In this document: positions 1 through 10,132 of the stretch, in pieces
Position numbering within the stretch: position 1 is the stretch's first letter
How the letters are laid out: each line of letters starts with the position of its first letter
DNA from: Stygiobacter electus
GTDB lineage: Bacteria > Bacteroidota > Ignavibacteria > Ignavibacteriales > Melioribacteraceae
DNA length: 64,000 bases
Assembly: GCA_029210465.1 (NCBI GenBank)
Contig: JARGDL010000014.1
Span: forward strand, 32,453 to 96,452
Direction: 5' to 3'
Notes under the pieces: generated by a model
What the model was told of the DNA's origin: nothing
Databases searched by the model: none
What the model saw: the letters and a program-made list of their open reading frames with translations, nothing else
Program-made: the position numbers and the translations under genes

Positions 1-797
1 ATTCAAATGTTAAACCTGAAGATATTGAAGTAATAATTATTCCAACTGTTACTCCAGATATGTTTTTCCCTTCGACAGCGTGTTTGGTTCAAGAAAAAAT
101 TGGTGCTAAAAATGCTTGGGGATTTGATCTTTCCGCAGCATGCTCTGGATTTTTATTTGCACTAAAAACTGGTGCAAGTCTTATTGAAAGTGGTTCATAT
201 AACAAAGTCCTTGTTGTTGGTGCTGATAAAATGAGCTCAATAACTGATTACACAGATAGAAATACTTGTATTCTGTTTGGTGATGCTGCTTCTGCTGTGC
301 TTCTTGAGCCAGCTGAATCTTTAGAATATGGAATCATTGACGAAATGCTTTTTATTGATGGTAGTGGAAAAGATGCTCTTTATATGAAAGCCGGTGGAAG
401 TTTAAATCCAGCTACTCACGAAACTGTTGATAAAAAATGGCATTATATTTATCAAGATGGGAAAGCTGTTTTCAAAGTTGCTGTTAAAGGTATGGCAGAT
501 GTTTCTTATGAAATTATGCAAAGGAATGGTTTAAAATCTGAAGATGTTGCTTATTTAGTTCCTCATCAAGCTAATCTAAGAATTATTGATGCAACTGCTG
601 AACGAATGGGAATATCAAAAGATAAAGTTATGATTAACATTCATAAATATGGAAATACAACTTCAGCTACAATTCCTTCCTGTTTAACTGAATATTACAG
701 AGATGGTAAGTTAAAAAAGGGTGATAATTTAATTTTATCCGCTTTTGGTGCTGGTTTTACTTGGGGTTCAATCTATCTTCGTTGGAGTATGGATTAA
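1..797 (+). CDS. fabH: 3-oxoacyl-[ACP] synthase III (KAS III), 5' end outside the window
   Basis: This enzyme condenses acetyl-CoA with malonyl-ACP and starts fatty-acid synthesis in the cytoplasm. The reading frame is open from base 3, where the family stretch ending TVTPDMFFPSTA is already readable, so the ATG at 60 is internal and the true start lies upstream of the window. The catalytic cysteine is seen in AACSGF, the histidine in PHQANLRI and the asparagine in GNTTSATIP, so the C-terminal thiolase fold is complete. The stop codon shares one base with the fabD start (TAATG at 795-799), which shows tight operon coupling. Only the N-terminal part of the protein is missing from view. Confidence 0.96.
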   Translation, partial: SNVKPEDIEVIIIPTVTPDMFFPSTACLVQEKIGAKNAWGFDLSAACSGFLFALKTGASLIESGSYNKVLVVGADKMSSITDYTDRNTCILFGDAASAVLLEPAESLEYGIIDEMLFIDGSGKDALYMKAGGSLNPATHETVDKKWHYIYQDGKAVFKVAVKGMADVSYEIMQRNGLKSEDVAYLVPHQANLRIIDATAERMGISKDKVMINIHKYGNTTSATIPSCLTEYYRDGKLKKGDNLILSAFGAGFTWGSIYLRWSMD

Positions 798-1711
798 TGG
801 GTAAACGAGCATTTATCTTTCCAGGTCAAGGTTCTCAATATATTGGCATGGCAAAGGACTTGTTTGAAAATTCAGTTGAAGCAAAGGAAATGATTTTAAC
901 TGCCGAAGAAACTATTGGAGTTAAAATTTCTCATATAATGTTTAATGGTCCTGAGGAATCACTAAAACAAACAGATATTACTCAACCAGCAATTTTTTTG
1001 CACAGTGTGATTTTAGCAAGTATTATCAGAACATTAGATTTCGATATGACGGCTGGTCATTCATTAGGTGAATATTCTGCATTAGTTGCTTCAAAGGCAA
1101 TTCAATTTTATGATGCAGTTAAATTAGTCCGCGTTCGCGGAGAGGCAATGTTACAAGCTGGAATTGAGTGGAAAGGTACAATGGCGGCAGTTGTTGGACT
1201 TGAACCAGATATTGTGAAAGAAGTCTGTGAAGTAGCTTCTAAAGAAGGTGTTGTCCAATGTGCTAACTTTAATTCACCTGGACAAATTGTAATTTCAGGT
1301 TCAGTTGAAGGTGTTAAAACCGCTATGATTTTGGCTAAAGAAAAAGGTGCTAAACTTGTTAAAGAATTAGTTGTTAGTGGAGCTTTTCATTCTCCTTTAA
1401 TGGAAAGTGCAAGAGAAAGATTAAAACAAGAATTAGATAAGACAAATATTTACGATGCTAAGTATCCAGTTTATGCAAATGTTACTGCTAAACCAGTTCA
1501 ATCTAAAGATGAAATAATTAAATTGTTAGATCAGCAATTAACTAAACCTGTACTTTGGGAAGAAACTATTCAAAATATGATTAACGATGGTGTAGATGAA
1601 TTTTATGAAATAGGTCCAGGTAAAGTTTTACAAGGTTTAGTAAAAAGAATTAATCCAGATGTAAAAGTATTTGGAATTGATAAATACACTGACGTAGAAA
1701 AATACTTATGA
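797..1711 (+). CDS. fabD: Malonyl-CoA:ACP transacylase
   Basis: This enzyme moves malonyl from CoA to the acyl carrier protein, supplying the extender unit for chain growth. The protein opens with the FIFPGQGSQ motif, carries the nucleophile Ser89 in GHSLGE, and has the partner histidine in SGAFHSPLM. At 304 aa it has the usual family length. An in-frame start 36 bases upstream (761) exists, but it would add residues with no homology inside fabH; the ATG at 797 overlaps the fabH stop and starts exactly at the conserved MGKRAF. It sits second in the fab operon and overlaps the next gene by four bases. Confidence 0.96.
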   Translation: MGKRAFIFPGQGSQYIGMAKDLFENSVEAKEMILTAEETIGVKISHIMFNGPEESLKQTDITQPAIFLHSVILASIIRTLDFDMTAGHSLGEYSALVASKAIQFYDAVKLVRVRGEAMLQAGIEWKGTMAAVVGLEPDIVKEVCEVASKEGVVQCANFNSPGQIVISGSVEGVKTAMILAKEKGAKLVKELVVSGAFHSPLMESARERLKQELDKTNIYDAKYPVYANVTAKPVQSKDEIIKLLDQQLTKPVLWEETIQNMINDGVDEFYEIGPGKVLQGLVKRINPDVKVFGIDKYTDVEKYL

Positions 1712-2316
1712 ATCAAGAAAATCAAAAAATTATTAATGGATTAATTATCGATCCAATAATTTTTACGCAAAAATTTGTCAAAGCATGTGATGTTTGTATT
1801 TGCTCAGGTGAATGTTGTTACTACGGAGTTTATACAGATAAATCTGAATATGAAAAAATACTTTCTGTAAAAGATAGAATAATAAAGTCAATGGATGATT
1901 CTCAAACTAAAAATGTAGAAGATTGGTTTGAAGAAGAACAAGAAGATTCAGATTTTCCGTCAGGAATAGCTGTTGGTACCGAAGTTTATAATGGCAAATG
2001 TGTTTTTCTTGACAAACAAGGTTTTTGTACTTTGCAAAAAATTGCAATTGAAGATGGAGAACACAAGTGGAAATATAAACCACTTTATTGTATTTTATTT
2101 CCGTTAGTTATTTTTGAAGGTAAATTAACTATTGATGATGAACATTTAAATAGAATGCATTACTGTAATAAAAGTATAAATCAGGTTTCAACTATTTTTG
2201 AAACTTGTAAAAACGAATTAAAATTTGTTTTAGGTGAAGAAGGATTTAAAGAATTAGAAGAATACAGAAATGAATACTTCAAACTAAATAAGAAAAAAGA
2301 TCATGAAGCTGCATAA
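1708..2316 (+). CDS. DUF3109-like cysteine-cluster protein in the fab operon
   Basis: The 202-aa protein has an N-terminal cysteine cluster (CDVCICSGECCYYG, about residues 28-41) and later cysteines in GKCVFLDKQGFC, PLYCILFP and MHYCNK, the pattern of DUF3109/YkgJ-type proteins thought to bind a metal or Fe-S centre. No catalytic function is established for the family. There is no signal peptide, so it should be cytoplasmic. It starts within the last four bases of fabD (ATGA) and ends overlapping fabG by 14 bases, so it is co-translated with fatty-acid synthesis genes. Family assignment is from recognised motif pattern, not a search. Confidence 0.75.
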   Translation: MNQENQKIINGLIIDPIIFTQKFVKACDVCICSGECCYYGVYTDKSEYEKILSVKDRIIKSMDDSQTKNVEDWFEEEQEDSDFPSGIAVGTEVYNGKCVFLDKQGFCTLQKIAIEDGEHKWKYKPLYCILFPLVIFEGKLTIDDEHLNRMHYCNKSINQVSTIFETCKNELKFVLGEEGFKELEEYRNEYFKLNKKKDHEAA

Positions 2317-3046
2317 CAAAAAAGCAATTGTTACTGGCGGTACCAGAGGAATTGGGAAAGCTATTGTAAAAGAATTAGTTGATAATGGTTGCAATGTTGT
2401 TTTCACTTATCATAGTTCAGATGAAACTGCAAAAAAAATCGAAAAAGAATTTTCTACTGAAAACGTAAAAGTTTACGGCATTAAAGCTGATGCTACTTCA
2501 TTTACTCAGGCGGAAGAAGTTGTAAAATTTACTTTGGAAAAGTTTGGCTCGATTGATATATTGGTTAATAATGCTGGAATTACTAAAGACAATTTACTTT
2601 TAAGAATGAGTGAAACTGATTTTGATGCTGTAATTAATGCAAATCTTAAAAGCGTATTTAATTATACAAAAGCAATATTAAAACCATTTTTAAGTCAAAA
2701 ATTTGGTAAGATTGTAAATATTTCATCTGTAGTTGGAATTATTGGAAATCCTGGACAAGCAAATTATGTTGCTTCAAAAGCTGGTGTTATTGGATTAACA
2801 AAATCAAATGCAAAAGAATTAGCAAGTAGAAATATAAATGTAAATTGTGTTGCACCCGGATTTATTGAAACTGATATGACAGAAAAATTAAATGAACAGC
2901 AAAGGCAAGCAATACTAAGTAATGTACCAATAAAAAGATTAGGTAAACCAGAAGATGTTGCTAAAGCGGTTTTATTCTTATCCAGTAACGATTCTGATTA
3001 TATCACCGGTCAAGTGATTATTGTTGATGGTGGTTTAGTAATGTAA
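2303..3046 (+). CDS. fabG: 3-oxoacyl-[ACP] reductase
   Basis: This short-chain dehydrogenase reduces 3-oxoacyl-ACP with NADPH in the elongation cycle. The Rossmann motif TGGTRGIGKA is at the N terminus, followed by NNAG, the catalytic Ser in NISSVVG and the YVASK Tyr/Lys pair, then the PG-FIETDMTE loop typical of FabG. Its 247 aa is the normal length. The start overlaps the upstream DUF3109-like gene, and acpP follows 48 bases downstream. SDR enzymes can be hard to tell apart, but the position between fabD and acpP makes the FabG call secure. Confidence 0.95.
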   Translation: MKLHNKKAIVTGGTRGIGKAIVKELVDNGCNVVFTYHSSDETAKKIEKEFSTENVKVYGIKADATSFTQAEEVVKFTLEKFGSIDILVNNAGITKDNLLLRMSETDFDAVINANLKSVFNYTKAILKPFLSQKFGKIVNISSVVGIIGNPGQANYVASKAGVIGLTKSNAKELASRNINVNCVAPGFIETDMTEKLNEQQRQAILSNVPIKRLGKPEDVAKAVLFLSSNDSDYITGQVIIVDGGLVM

Positions 3047-3094
3047 TTTTTCAAAGACTAATAAACTAAATGTTAAACCATAAGAGGAGTAAAA

Positions 3095-3331
3095 ATGGAC
3101 GTTGAAGCAAAAGTAAAAGAAATCATTATTGATAAGCTTGGTGTAGAAGAATCTCAAATAAAACCTGAAGCTTCATTCACTAATGATCTTGGTGCAGATT
3201 CTCTTGATATTGTTGAACTTGTAATGGGTTTTGAATCTGCTTTCAATATCTCTATTCCTGATGAAGATGCTGAAAAAATTAGCACTGTCGGTGATGCAAT
3301 TAAATACCTAAAAGAAAAATTAGGACAATAA
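3095..3331 (+). CDS. acpP: Acyl carrier protein
   Basis: This 78-aa acidic protein carries growing acyl chains on 4'-phosphopantetheine. The attachment site is Ser36 in [12 protein letters not shown], and the flanking helices match classical ACP. A strong Shine-Dalgarno sequence (AGAGGAG, around 3082-3088) lies a few bases before the ATG, fitting the high expression expected for ACP. It is followed by a hairpin with a U-run before fabF, so its transcript level may be set apart from that of fabF. Confidence 0.97.
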   Translation: MDVEAKVKEIIIDKLGVEESQIKPEASFTNDLGADSLDIVELVMGFESAFNISIPDEDAEKISTVGDAIKYLKEKLGQ

Positions 3332-3348
3332 TAAAAACTTATCTTAAT

Positions 3349-3400
3349 GTCAGTCTGAGTATTATTAAATATTACTTAGACTGACAAGTTTTAATTTTTT
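3349..3400 (+). terminator. Hairpin with U-run between acpP and fabF
   Basis: The arms 3349-3361 and 3373-3385 form a 13-bp stem starting GTCAGTCT/AGACTGAC around an AT loop, and a run of Ts follows (3395-3400). This is the shape of an intrinsic terminator. As fabF follows in the same direction 34 bases later, it is probably a partial terminator or processing site that gives more acpP than fabF message. Confidence 0.6.
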
Positions 3401-3433
3401 AAAGATAAATTTAAAAAAGAAAATGAGAATCAA

Positions 3434-4678
3434 ATGAATAAAAGAAGAGTAGTCATTACTGGAATTGGAGTAATAACACCAATAGGAAATAATGTACAAG
3501 AATTTTGGGAAGGTTTAATTTCAGGAAGAAATGGAGCTGGACCAATTACAAAATTCGACACTACTAACTTTGTAACAAAATTTGCTTGTGAGGTAAAAAA
3601 CTTTGATGCTTCAATTTATATTGATAAAAAAGAAATGAAGCGCATGGATATTTACACTCACTATGCTTTAGCAGCCGCTGCTATGGCTCTTGAAGATTCT
3701 CAATTGGATTTATCTAAAATTAATCTTGAATTAGCTGGTGTTGTTTTTGGAAGTGGAATTGGTGGAATTCAAACTTTCGAAGATCAACATACTCAGTTTA
3801 TGCAAGGTGGACCGAAAAGAATTAGTCCATTTTTTGTCCCAATGATGATCCCAGATATTGCCGCTGGTCAAATTTCAATAAAGTATGGATTGAAAGGTCC
3901 AAACTATTCTACTGTGTCAGCATGTGCTACTTCTTCTCACGCAATTGCAGATGCATTTATTCTTATTCAAAGAGGTTCGGCTGATATTATGTTTTCAGGT
4001 GGCTCTGAATATCCAATTACTCCAATGTCAGTTGGTGGGTTTAATTCTGCTCGTGCTTTATCAACATGGAATGATAGAATGATGGAAGCATCTCGTCCAT
4101 TTGATAAAGATAGAAATGGTTTTGTAATGGGTGAAGGTGGTGGTTTAGTTGTACTTGAAGAATTGGAACATGCACTTAATCGTGGTGCAAAAATTTATGC
4201 AGAAATTGTCGGTGTTGGATTAACCGGCGATGCTTATCATATCACAGCTCCACCTCCAGGCGGTGAAGGTGCTGTTCGTTCAATGAAAGAAGCATTAAGA
4301 GATGCTGGTGTTGATCCAACTGTTGTTGATTATATTAATGCTCATGGTACTTCAACTGAATTAAATGATTTAAATGAAACTATTGCAATTAAATCTGTTT
4401 TTGGTGATCATGCTTATAAGTTGGCTGTAAGTTCTACAAAATCAATGACAGGACATTTGCTTGGTGCCGCTGGTGCAGTTGAAGCTGTTGCTACTGCTTT
4501 AGCAATTAAAAATTCTATTGTACCACCAACTATTAATTTAGATGAACCAGGTGAAGGTTTAGATCTAAACTATACTCCAAAAGTAGCAGTTAAAAAAGAA
4601 ATTAATTATGCTATCAGTAATACTTTTGGATTTGGTGGTCATAATGCTTCTATTTTATTTAAGAAATTTGAAGAATAG
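3434..4678 (+). CDS. fabF: 3-oxoacyl-[ACP] synthase II (KAS II)
   Basis: This condensing enzyme elongates acyl-ACP with malonyl-ACP. The protein starts with the family motif RRVVITGIGVITPIG, has nucleophile Cys164 in SACATSSHA, the first histidine in NAHGTSTELND, and the second in SMTGHLLGAAGA; the C terminus has NTFGFGGHNAS. Its 414 aa is full length. It follows acpP across a 102-base gap containing a hairpin, and is followed two bases after its stop by rnc, the common acpP-fabF-rnc order. Confidence 0.97.
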   Translation: MNKRRVVITGIGVITPIGNNVQEFWEGLISGRNGAGPITKFDTTNFVTKFACEVKNFDASIYIDKKEMKRMDIYTHYALAAAAMALEDSQLDLSKINLELAGVVFGSGIGGIQTFEDQHTQFMQGGPKRISPFFVPMMIPDIAAGQISIKYGLKGPNYSTVSACATSSHAIADAFILIQRGSADIMFSGGSEYPITPMSVGGFNSARALSTWNDRMMEASRPFDKDRNGFVMGEGGGLVVLEELEHALNRGAKIYAEIVGVGLTGDAYHITAPPPGGEGAVRSMKEALRDAGVDPTVVDYINAHGTSTELNDLNETIAIKSVFGDHAYKLAVSSTKSMTGHLLGAAGAVEAVATALAIKNSIVPPTINLDEPGEGLDLNYTPKVAVKKEINYAISNTFGFGGHNASILFKKFEE

Positions 4679-4680
4679 TT

Positions 4681-5445
4681 TTGTTTGGCTACATTAAAAG
4701 AAAAATTCGATTTTTATTTTTAAAGAAAAAATTCAATGAAGGACTAGATAAAAACTTTCTGAAGAATTTTATTGGATTGCAAAAACTAATTGGATTTAAA
4801 ATTTCAAATCCAAATTTATATTTAAAAGCATTGACTCATCGTTCATATCTTGAAGTAAATCCAACCTTAACAAAGTCCAATGAAAGATTAGAATTTTTTG
4901 GTGATTCTGTTTTAAACATGGTAGTTGCTAAATTTTTATTAAAAAAATTCCCTAAAAAAAATGAAGGCTTTTTAACAAAAGTTAGAGCCGCAATTGTTAA
5001 TAGATATCATCTATCAAAATCAGCTGAAGAACTCGGTTTGGACAAATTAATTTTATTCAATGATAAATATTTACGCGGTTCAAAAGATGGTTTTCAAACT
5101 ATTATGGCAGATGCACTTGAAGCCTTAATAGCAGCTATTTATTTGGATAAAGGAATTAAAAAAGCGGAAAAGTTTATCCATAAAAAAATTATAAAATCAT
5201 TTGAATTTGAAAAAGAATTTTTAATTGATAAAAATTATAAAGGTCAATTGCTTGAATATACACATGCAAAAAAATTACCAATTCCTTATTATAAAGTTGT
5301 GAACGAAGAAGGACCAAGTCATTCTAAAAAATTTAATATTCAAGTTTTTATTGGTGATGAAATTTATGGAGAAGGTAGTGGAAAAAATAAAAAAATAGCA
5401 GAACAAGAAGCATCTCGAATGGCTCTCCAAAAATTTAAGAAGTGA
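4681..5445 (+). CDS. rnc: Ribonuclease III
   Basis: This double-strand-specific endoribonuclease processes rRNA precursors and structured RNAs. The signature NERLEFFGDSVL is at residues 67-78 and a second acidic site is at MADALEALIAAIYLD; a double-stranded RNA-binding domain fills roughly residues 185-254. The chosen start is TTG at 4681, two bases after the fabF stop; no ATG occurs in frame before the catalytic motif, so a TTG start or one inside fabF is required. It is translationally coupled to fabF, the usual position of rnc. Confidence 0.93.
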   Translation: MFGYIKRKIRFLFLKKKFNEGLDKNFLKNFIGLQKLIGFKISNPNLYLKALTHRSYLEVNPTLTKSNERLEFFGDSVLNMVVAKFLLKKFPKKNEGFLTKVRAAIVNRYHLSKSAEELGLDKLILFNDKYLRGSKDGFQTIMADALEALIAAIYLDKGIKKAEKFIHKKIIKSFEFEKEFLIDKNYKGQLLEYTHAKKLPIPYYKVVNEEGPSHSKKFNIQVFIGDEIYGEGSGKNKKIAEQEASRMALQKFKK

Positions 5446-5523
5446 ATCTTTTCTCATCATTTCATTGCTTTTATCTATATTTCGTATACTTAAAATTAAT
5501 TATAAACAAATGGATTTTATTTT

Positions 5524-8409
5524 ATGGAAAAAATTAATTATGATTCTTTCGTAAACCGTCATGTCGGAGTAAGCGAAAATGATGTAAAAAAAATGTGTAA
5601 AGAAATTGGGGTTAATTCCCTTGATGAATTAATTGACAAAACAGTTCCTGAACAAATTAGATTAAAAGAGAAACTCAAAATTGATTCACCTTTAACAGAA
5701 GCTGAATTATTATCAAATCTCGAAAGCATTGCATCTCAAAACAAAGTTTTCAAATCGTACATTGGACTAGGATATTACCCAACAATTATACCAGGAGTAA
5801 TTAAAAGAAACATTTTAGAAAATCCGGGTTGGTACACTCAATACACACCTTACCAAGCTGAAATATCACAGGGAAGATTGGAAGCGTTATTAAATTTTCA
5901 AACAATGATAATTGATTTTACCGGATTACCAATTGCAAATGCATCTTTACTTGATGAAGGAACAGCTGCTGCCGAAGCAATGTTGATGTTATACTCAACA
6001 AGAAAATCAAATAAAAAGAATTCAAATGTATTATTAGTTTCAAATAAACTTTTTCTTCAAACGATTGATGTTCTTAAAACAAGAAGCGAACCTTTTGGTA
6101 TTCAACTAAGAATTACTGATGTTAATGAAAATAATTTAACTGATGATGTTTTTGCCTTGATTGTCCAATATCCAGATTGTAATGGTGAGATTGAAAATTA
6201 TACCAAATTATTTGAGTTAGCTTCTCAAAAAGGAATTACAAAGATTGTTGCTGCTGATTTAATGTCTTTAGCATTACTAAAGGCTCCGGCTGAATTTGGT
6301 GCTGATGTTGTTGTTGGTTCGACACAAAGATTCGGTGTCCCAATGGGATATGGTGGACCTCATGCTGCTTATTTTGCAACTAAAGAAGATTACAAAAGGC
6401 ATATTCCCGGAAGAATTATTGGTATTTCAATTGATGCTAATGGTAATAGAGCTTTAAGAATGGCTCTTCAAACAAGAGAGCAACATATTAAACGTGAACA
6501 TGCAACAAGTAATATCTGCACTGCACAAGTTTTGCTTGCTATAATGGCAAGTATGTACGCTGTATATCATGGAAAAAATGGAATAAAAAACATTGCGGAA
6601 AGAATTAATAACTTAACTAAACTTTTAGAAAATGGATTTAAATCATTAAATATTAATCAACTCAACAAACATTACTTTGATACATTACAAATTGATGTAA
6701 ATTCAACTGATTTGTTAAATAGAATAAAAAAAGAAGCTGAAAAGAATGAAATCAATTTTAGATATTTTGATGAAACTAAAATTGGTATCTCGATTTCTGA
6801 AGCAACAACTTTAACAGACATAAAAGACATACTAGATATTTTTTCGAAAGTTTTTGAAAAGAAATTTGAATTTAATAATGTTGTAAAAAATACAAATCAA
6901 AAAGAAAGTATCCCTGTCTCACTAAAAAGAACAACTGAATTTTTAACTCATCCGGTTTTTAATACATATCATTCAGAAACAGCAATGCTGCGTTACATTA
7001 AAAGCTTGGAGAAAAAAGATTTATCTTTAACAAGTTCTATGATACCACTCGGTTCATGTACAATGAAGTTAAATGCTTCAAGTGAAATGTTCGGTATTAG
7101 TTGGAAAGCTTTTAGTGAATTACATCCATTTGTTCCATCTGAACAAGCAAAAGGTTATGAAATTTTAATTAATGAATTAGAAAAAGATTTGTGTGCAATA
7201 ACAGGATTTGAAGCTGTTTCATTTCAACCAAATTCAGGAGCCCAAGGTGAATATAGCGGCTTGATGGTGATAAGAGCATTTCATAAAAATAATGGGCAAG
7301 GTCATAGAAATGTAGTATTGATTCCATCTTCTGCACATGGTACAAATCCAGCAAGTGCTGTTATGGCTGGTAATAAAGTTGTTGTCGTCAAATGCGATGA
7401 AAATGGAAATATTGATGTTAATGATTTGAAAATTAAAGCTGAACAATATAAAGATAATCTTTCAGCGTTGATGGTAACATATCCTTCAACACATGGAGTT
7501 TTTGAAGAAAGCATAAAAGAAATTTGTGATATTGTTCATCAATTTGGTGGACAAGTTTATATGGATGGCGCAAATATGAATGCACAAGTTGGATTGACAA
7601 GTCCAGCTGAAATTGGTGCAGATGTTTGTCATCTTAATTTGCATAAAACTTTTGCAATACCACATGGAGGCGGTGGACCTGGCGTTGGACCAATAGCAGT
7701 AGCGAAACATTTAAAACCATTTTTACCAAATCATGTATTTTTAAATGTTGGCGGTGAAAAGGGAATAACAGCAGTTTCATCAGCACCTTTTGGAAGTGCA
7801 AGTATTTTACTTATTTCTTATGCTTATATTAAAATGCTTGGTGAAGAAGGACTAACATATGCAACTAAATGTGCAATTCTTAATACCAACTATTTGAAAT
7901 CAAAATTGGAAAAATATTATCCAGTACTTTACACTGGTAAAAATGGTTTTTGTGCACATGAAATGATTTTAGATTGTCGTCATTTTAAATATTCTGCTAA
8001 TGTCGAAGTTGAAGATATTGCAAAACGATTGATGGATTATGGATTTCATGCACCAACTGTTTCTTTTCCAGTTCCAGGTACTTTAATGATTGAGCCTACT
8101 GAAAGCGAACCTTTAAGTGAATTGGATCGATTTGTTGAAGCAATGATTTCAATTAGAAAAGAAATAGAGGAAATTGAAAATGGAAATACAAGTAAAGAAG
8201 ATAATGTATTAAAAAATTCACCACATACAGAATTAAAAATTGCTTCAGATGATTGGAAACATTCTTATACAAGAATTAAAGCGGCATTTCCTGTTAATTG
8301 TGTTAAAGAAAATAAATTTTGGCCGAGCGTTGCTAGAGTTAATAATGCTTATGGTGATAGAAATTTGGTTTGTAGTTGTTTACCAATTTCTGAATATGAG
8401 GAAAAATAA
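5524..8409 (+). CDS. gcvP: Glycine dehydrogenase (decarboxylating), P protein of glycine cleavage
   Basis: The P protein decarboxylates glycine and passes the aminomethyl group to the lipoyl arm of GcvH. At 961 aa it is the fused single-chain form, with both halves that some bacteria carry as GcvPA and GcvPB. The N-terminal half has [10 protein letters not shown] and [15 protein letters not shown]; the C-terminal half has GSCTMKLN and the pyridoxal-phosphate lysine Lys708 in [16 protein letters not shown]. The gene follows rnc after a 78-base gap and overlaps the next gene by one base. The partner genes gcvT and gcvH are not in the window. Confidence 0.97.
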   Translation: MEKINYDSFVNRHVGVSENDVKKMCKEIGVNSLDELIDKTVPEQIRLKEKLKIDSPLTEAELLSNLESIASQNKVFKSYIGLGYYPTIIPGVIKRNILENPGWYTQYTPYQAEISQGRLEALLNFQTMIIDFTGLPIANASLLDEGTAAAEAMLMLYSTRKSNKKNSNVLLVSNKLFLQTIDVLKTRSEPFGIQLRITDVNENNLTDDVFALIVQYPDCNGEIENYTKLFELASQKGITKIVAADLMSLALLKAPAEFGADVVVGSTQRFGVPMGYGGPHAAYFATKEDYKRHIPGRIIGISIDANGNRALRMALQTREQHIKREHATSNICTAQVLLAIMASMYAVYHGKNGIKNIAERINNLTKLLENGFKSLNINQLNKHYFDTLQIDVNSTDLLNRIKKEAEKNEINFRYFDETKIGISISEATTLTDIKDILDIFSKVFEKKFEFNNVVKNTNQKESIPVSLKRTTEFLTHPVFNTYHSETAMLRYIKSLEKKDLSLTSSMIPLGSCTMKLNASSEMFGISWKAFSELHPFVPSEQAKGYEILINELEKDLCAITGFEAVSFQPNSGAQGEYSGLMVIRAFHKNNGQGHRNVVLIPSSAHGTNPASAVMAGNKVVVVKCDENGNIDVNDLKIKAEQYKDNLSALMVTYPSTHGVFEESIKEICDIVHQFGGQVYMDGANMNAQVGLTSPAEIGADVCHLNLHKTFAIPHGGGGPGVGPIAVAKHLKPFLPNHVFLNVGGEKGITAVSSAPFGSASILLISYAYIKMLGEEGLTYATKCAILNTNYLKSKLEKYYPVLYTGKNGFCAHEMILDCRHFKYSANVEVEDIAKRLMDYGFHAPTVSFPVPGTLMIEPTESEPLSELDRFVEAMISIRKEIEEIENGNTSKEDNVLKNSPHTELKIASDDWKHSYTRIKAAFPVNCVKENKFWPSVARVNNAYGDRNLVCSCLPISEYEEK

Positions 8410-8819
8410 TGGATGAGTTAAAAAGTATTTGCGAGTTACTCATGTCATCAAAAAATATTGCTGTAATTGGATTGTCAGATAATCCAATGAGAACAAGTTT
8501 TGATATTGCACATTTACTTTTAAGAAATGGATTTAATGTTGTTGGTGTAAATCCTTTAATTTCAAAATCTGGTGAGATTGTGGTTTATCCCAATCTCACT
8601 AGTGTTCCATTCAAAATAGATATTGTAAATGTTTTTAGACGTTCAGAATTTATCCCAGATATTGTTAATGATGTAATACAAGTAAATCCAAAAGCTCTTT
8701 GGCTTCAGCAAGGAATTAGAAACGACAATGCAGTTAAACCAGTTCAAGAAAAAGGTATAACAGTCTTACAAGATATTTGCATTGCAGTTTATTACAATTT
8801 ATGCAAAGCTTACAATTAA
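8409..8819 (+). CDS. CoA-binding domain protein (YccU type)
   Basis: This 136-aa single-domain protein has a Rossmann-like CoA-binding fold: IAVIGLSDNPMRTSFDIAH near the N terminus, VVGVNPLI, then IVNVFRRSEFIPDIV and ALWLQQGIRN. Family members resemble the N-terminal domain of succinyl-CoA synthetase alpha but lack the ligase part, and their role is not settled. The start ATG shares a base with the gcvP stop (TAATG), so it is translated with gcvP, and its end overlaps the downstream Omp85-like gene. Confidence 0.85.
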   Translation: MDELKSICELLMSSKNIAVIGLSDNPMRTSFDIAHLLLRNGFNVVGVNPLISKSGEIVVYPNLTSVPFKIDIVNVFRRSEFIPDIVNDVIQVNPKALWLQQGIRNDNAVKPVQEKGITVLQDICIAVYYNLCKAYN

Positions 8820-10132
8820 AAATAATTTCACTTATCATTTTTTTCTCTATAACTTTATTCGCATCTACAGTAAAAGTTGATTCACTAAAATTAAATCAAA
8901 AAATTAAAGTTGATTCAATAATAGTTAAGGGAAATGACCGCACAGAAAATTTCATAATTCTTAGAGAATTAACATTTGCAGTTGGTGATACAATTGATAA
9001 TAAAATTATTCATTTTAATAAAGAAAGAATTTTCAGTTTAGGTTTATTTAATCGTGTTGAAATTGGTGTAGATACTTTAAACGTTTCTAAAATTATTATC
9101 AATGTTGAAGAAACTTGGTACATTTATCCTATTCCTTTTTGGTATGTTGAAAAGAATTCAATTAAGAATTTAACAATCGGTTTTGATTTAGTTTGGAATA
9201 ATTTTCGGGGACGTAATGAGGTTTTCCACTCAGTGGTTGGATTTGGCTACGATCCTTTTTTTATGTTCCAATATATTAATCCTGCTTTGTATTATAATCA
9301 AAAAATTGGTTTATCTCTTGGATTGGGATTTTATCATTTGAAAAATAAAAATGAGACTGCAACTAAAATATTAAATCAAAACTTTAGTTATAAAATAATA
9401 AAATTAAATGGTGGAATGTTCAAAAGAATTAATCAATTTAATTTGGTTGGACTTTCAATTGGTCTTGACAACATTCAAAATGAATTAAATGAAGCCAAGA
9501 TTTTTATGGCTTCAAATAAATCAACAGATAGAGTTCCATATTTATCTTTTTATTTTGTAAATGATACAAGGGATCTGAAACAATACCCAGAGGATGGAAA
9601 TTATTTTTATTTGAGTTTCACTCACAAAGGTTTTAATCTTTTTGATGTATCATATAATATTACTAAAACAGATTTTAGATTTTATCAAAAAATGTTTTCT
9701 TATTTAACATTAAAAGAAAGATTTGTTACAAGAAATACATTTGGGGAAAAAGTACCGTACTACGATTATTCATATTTGGGATACGAAGAAAAAATTAGAG
9801 GTTACAACAATATTTATTTTGAAAATAGGGATTACTTTCTTACTTCATACGAACTTGATGTTCCAATTCTTAAAGAATGGAATTTGAGTTTTGATTTACC
9901 ATTAATTCCAAAAAGTTTAACTTCAGCTCGAATTGGAATTTATACATCATTATTTTTTGATTCAGGAATAACATACAAAAATTTTAGTGAACTGAAATTA
10001 TCTAAGTTTAATTCTGGCTATGGAATTGGTTTGGTTTTTCTAATATTACCATTTGAAATAATTCGGTTTGAGTATTCATTAAATAAATATGGAAAAGGAG
10101 AATTTGTAATTGCAAACAAATATTCTTTCTGA
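8801..10132 (+). CDS. Omp85/BamA-like outer-membrane protein with one POTRA domain
   Basis: The protein has a Sec signal peptide (MQSLQLKIISLIIFFSITLFA), a single POTRA-like domain at roughly residues 35-110 (VDSIIVKGNDRTENFIILRELTF ends in a family-typical pattern), and a long beta-barrel rich in alternating aromatic strands. Omp85 proteins insert or export proteins or lipids at the outer membrane; the short POTRA region means it is not the main BamA. I chose ATG 8801 because it directly precedes a clean signal peptide; a start at 8777 would add eight residues that spoil it. It overlaps the CoA-binding gene by 19 bases. Confidence 0.75.
   Translation: MQSLQLKIISLIIFFSITLFASTVKVDSLKLNQKIKVDSIIVKGNDRTENFIILRELTFAVGDTIDNKIIHFNKERIFSLGLFNRVEIGVDTLNVSKIIINVEETWYIYPIPFWYVEKNSIKNLTIGFDLVWNNFRGRNEVFHSVVGFGYDPFFMFQYINPALYYNQKIGLSLGLGFYHLKNKNETATKILNQNFSYKIIKLNGGMFKRINQFNLVGLSIGLDNIQNELNEAKIFMASNKSTDRVPYLSFYFVNDTRDLKQYPEDGNYFYLSFTHKGFNLFDVSYNITKTDFRFYQKMFSYLTLKERFVTRNTFGEKVPYYDYSYLGYEEKIRGYNNIYFENRDYFLTSYELDVPILKEWNLSFDLPLIPKSLTSARIGIYTSLFFDSGITYKNFSELKLSKFNSGYGIGLVFLILPFEIIRFEYSLNKYGKGEFVIANKYSF

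Noticed and set aside
7169..7710. Several minus-strand reading frames inside gcvP
   Set aside because: They are antisense shadows of a strongly conserved gene, with no ribosome sites or family features.
8777..8800. Upstream start for the Omp85-like protein
   Set aside because: It adds polar residues in front of a good signal peptide and deepens the overlap with the previous gene.
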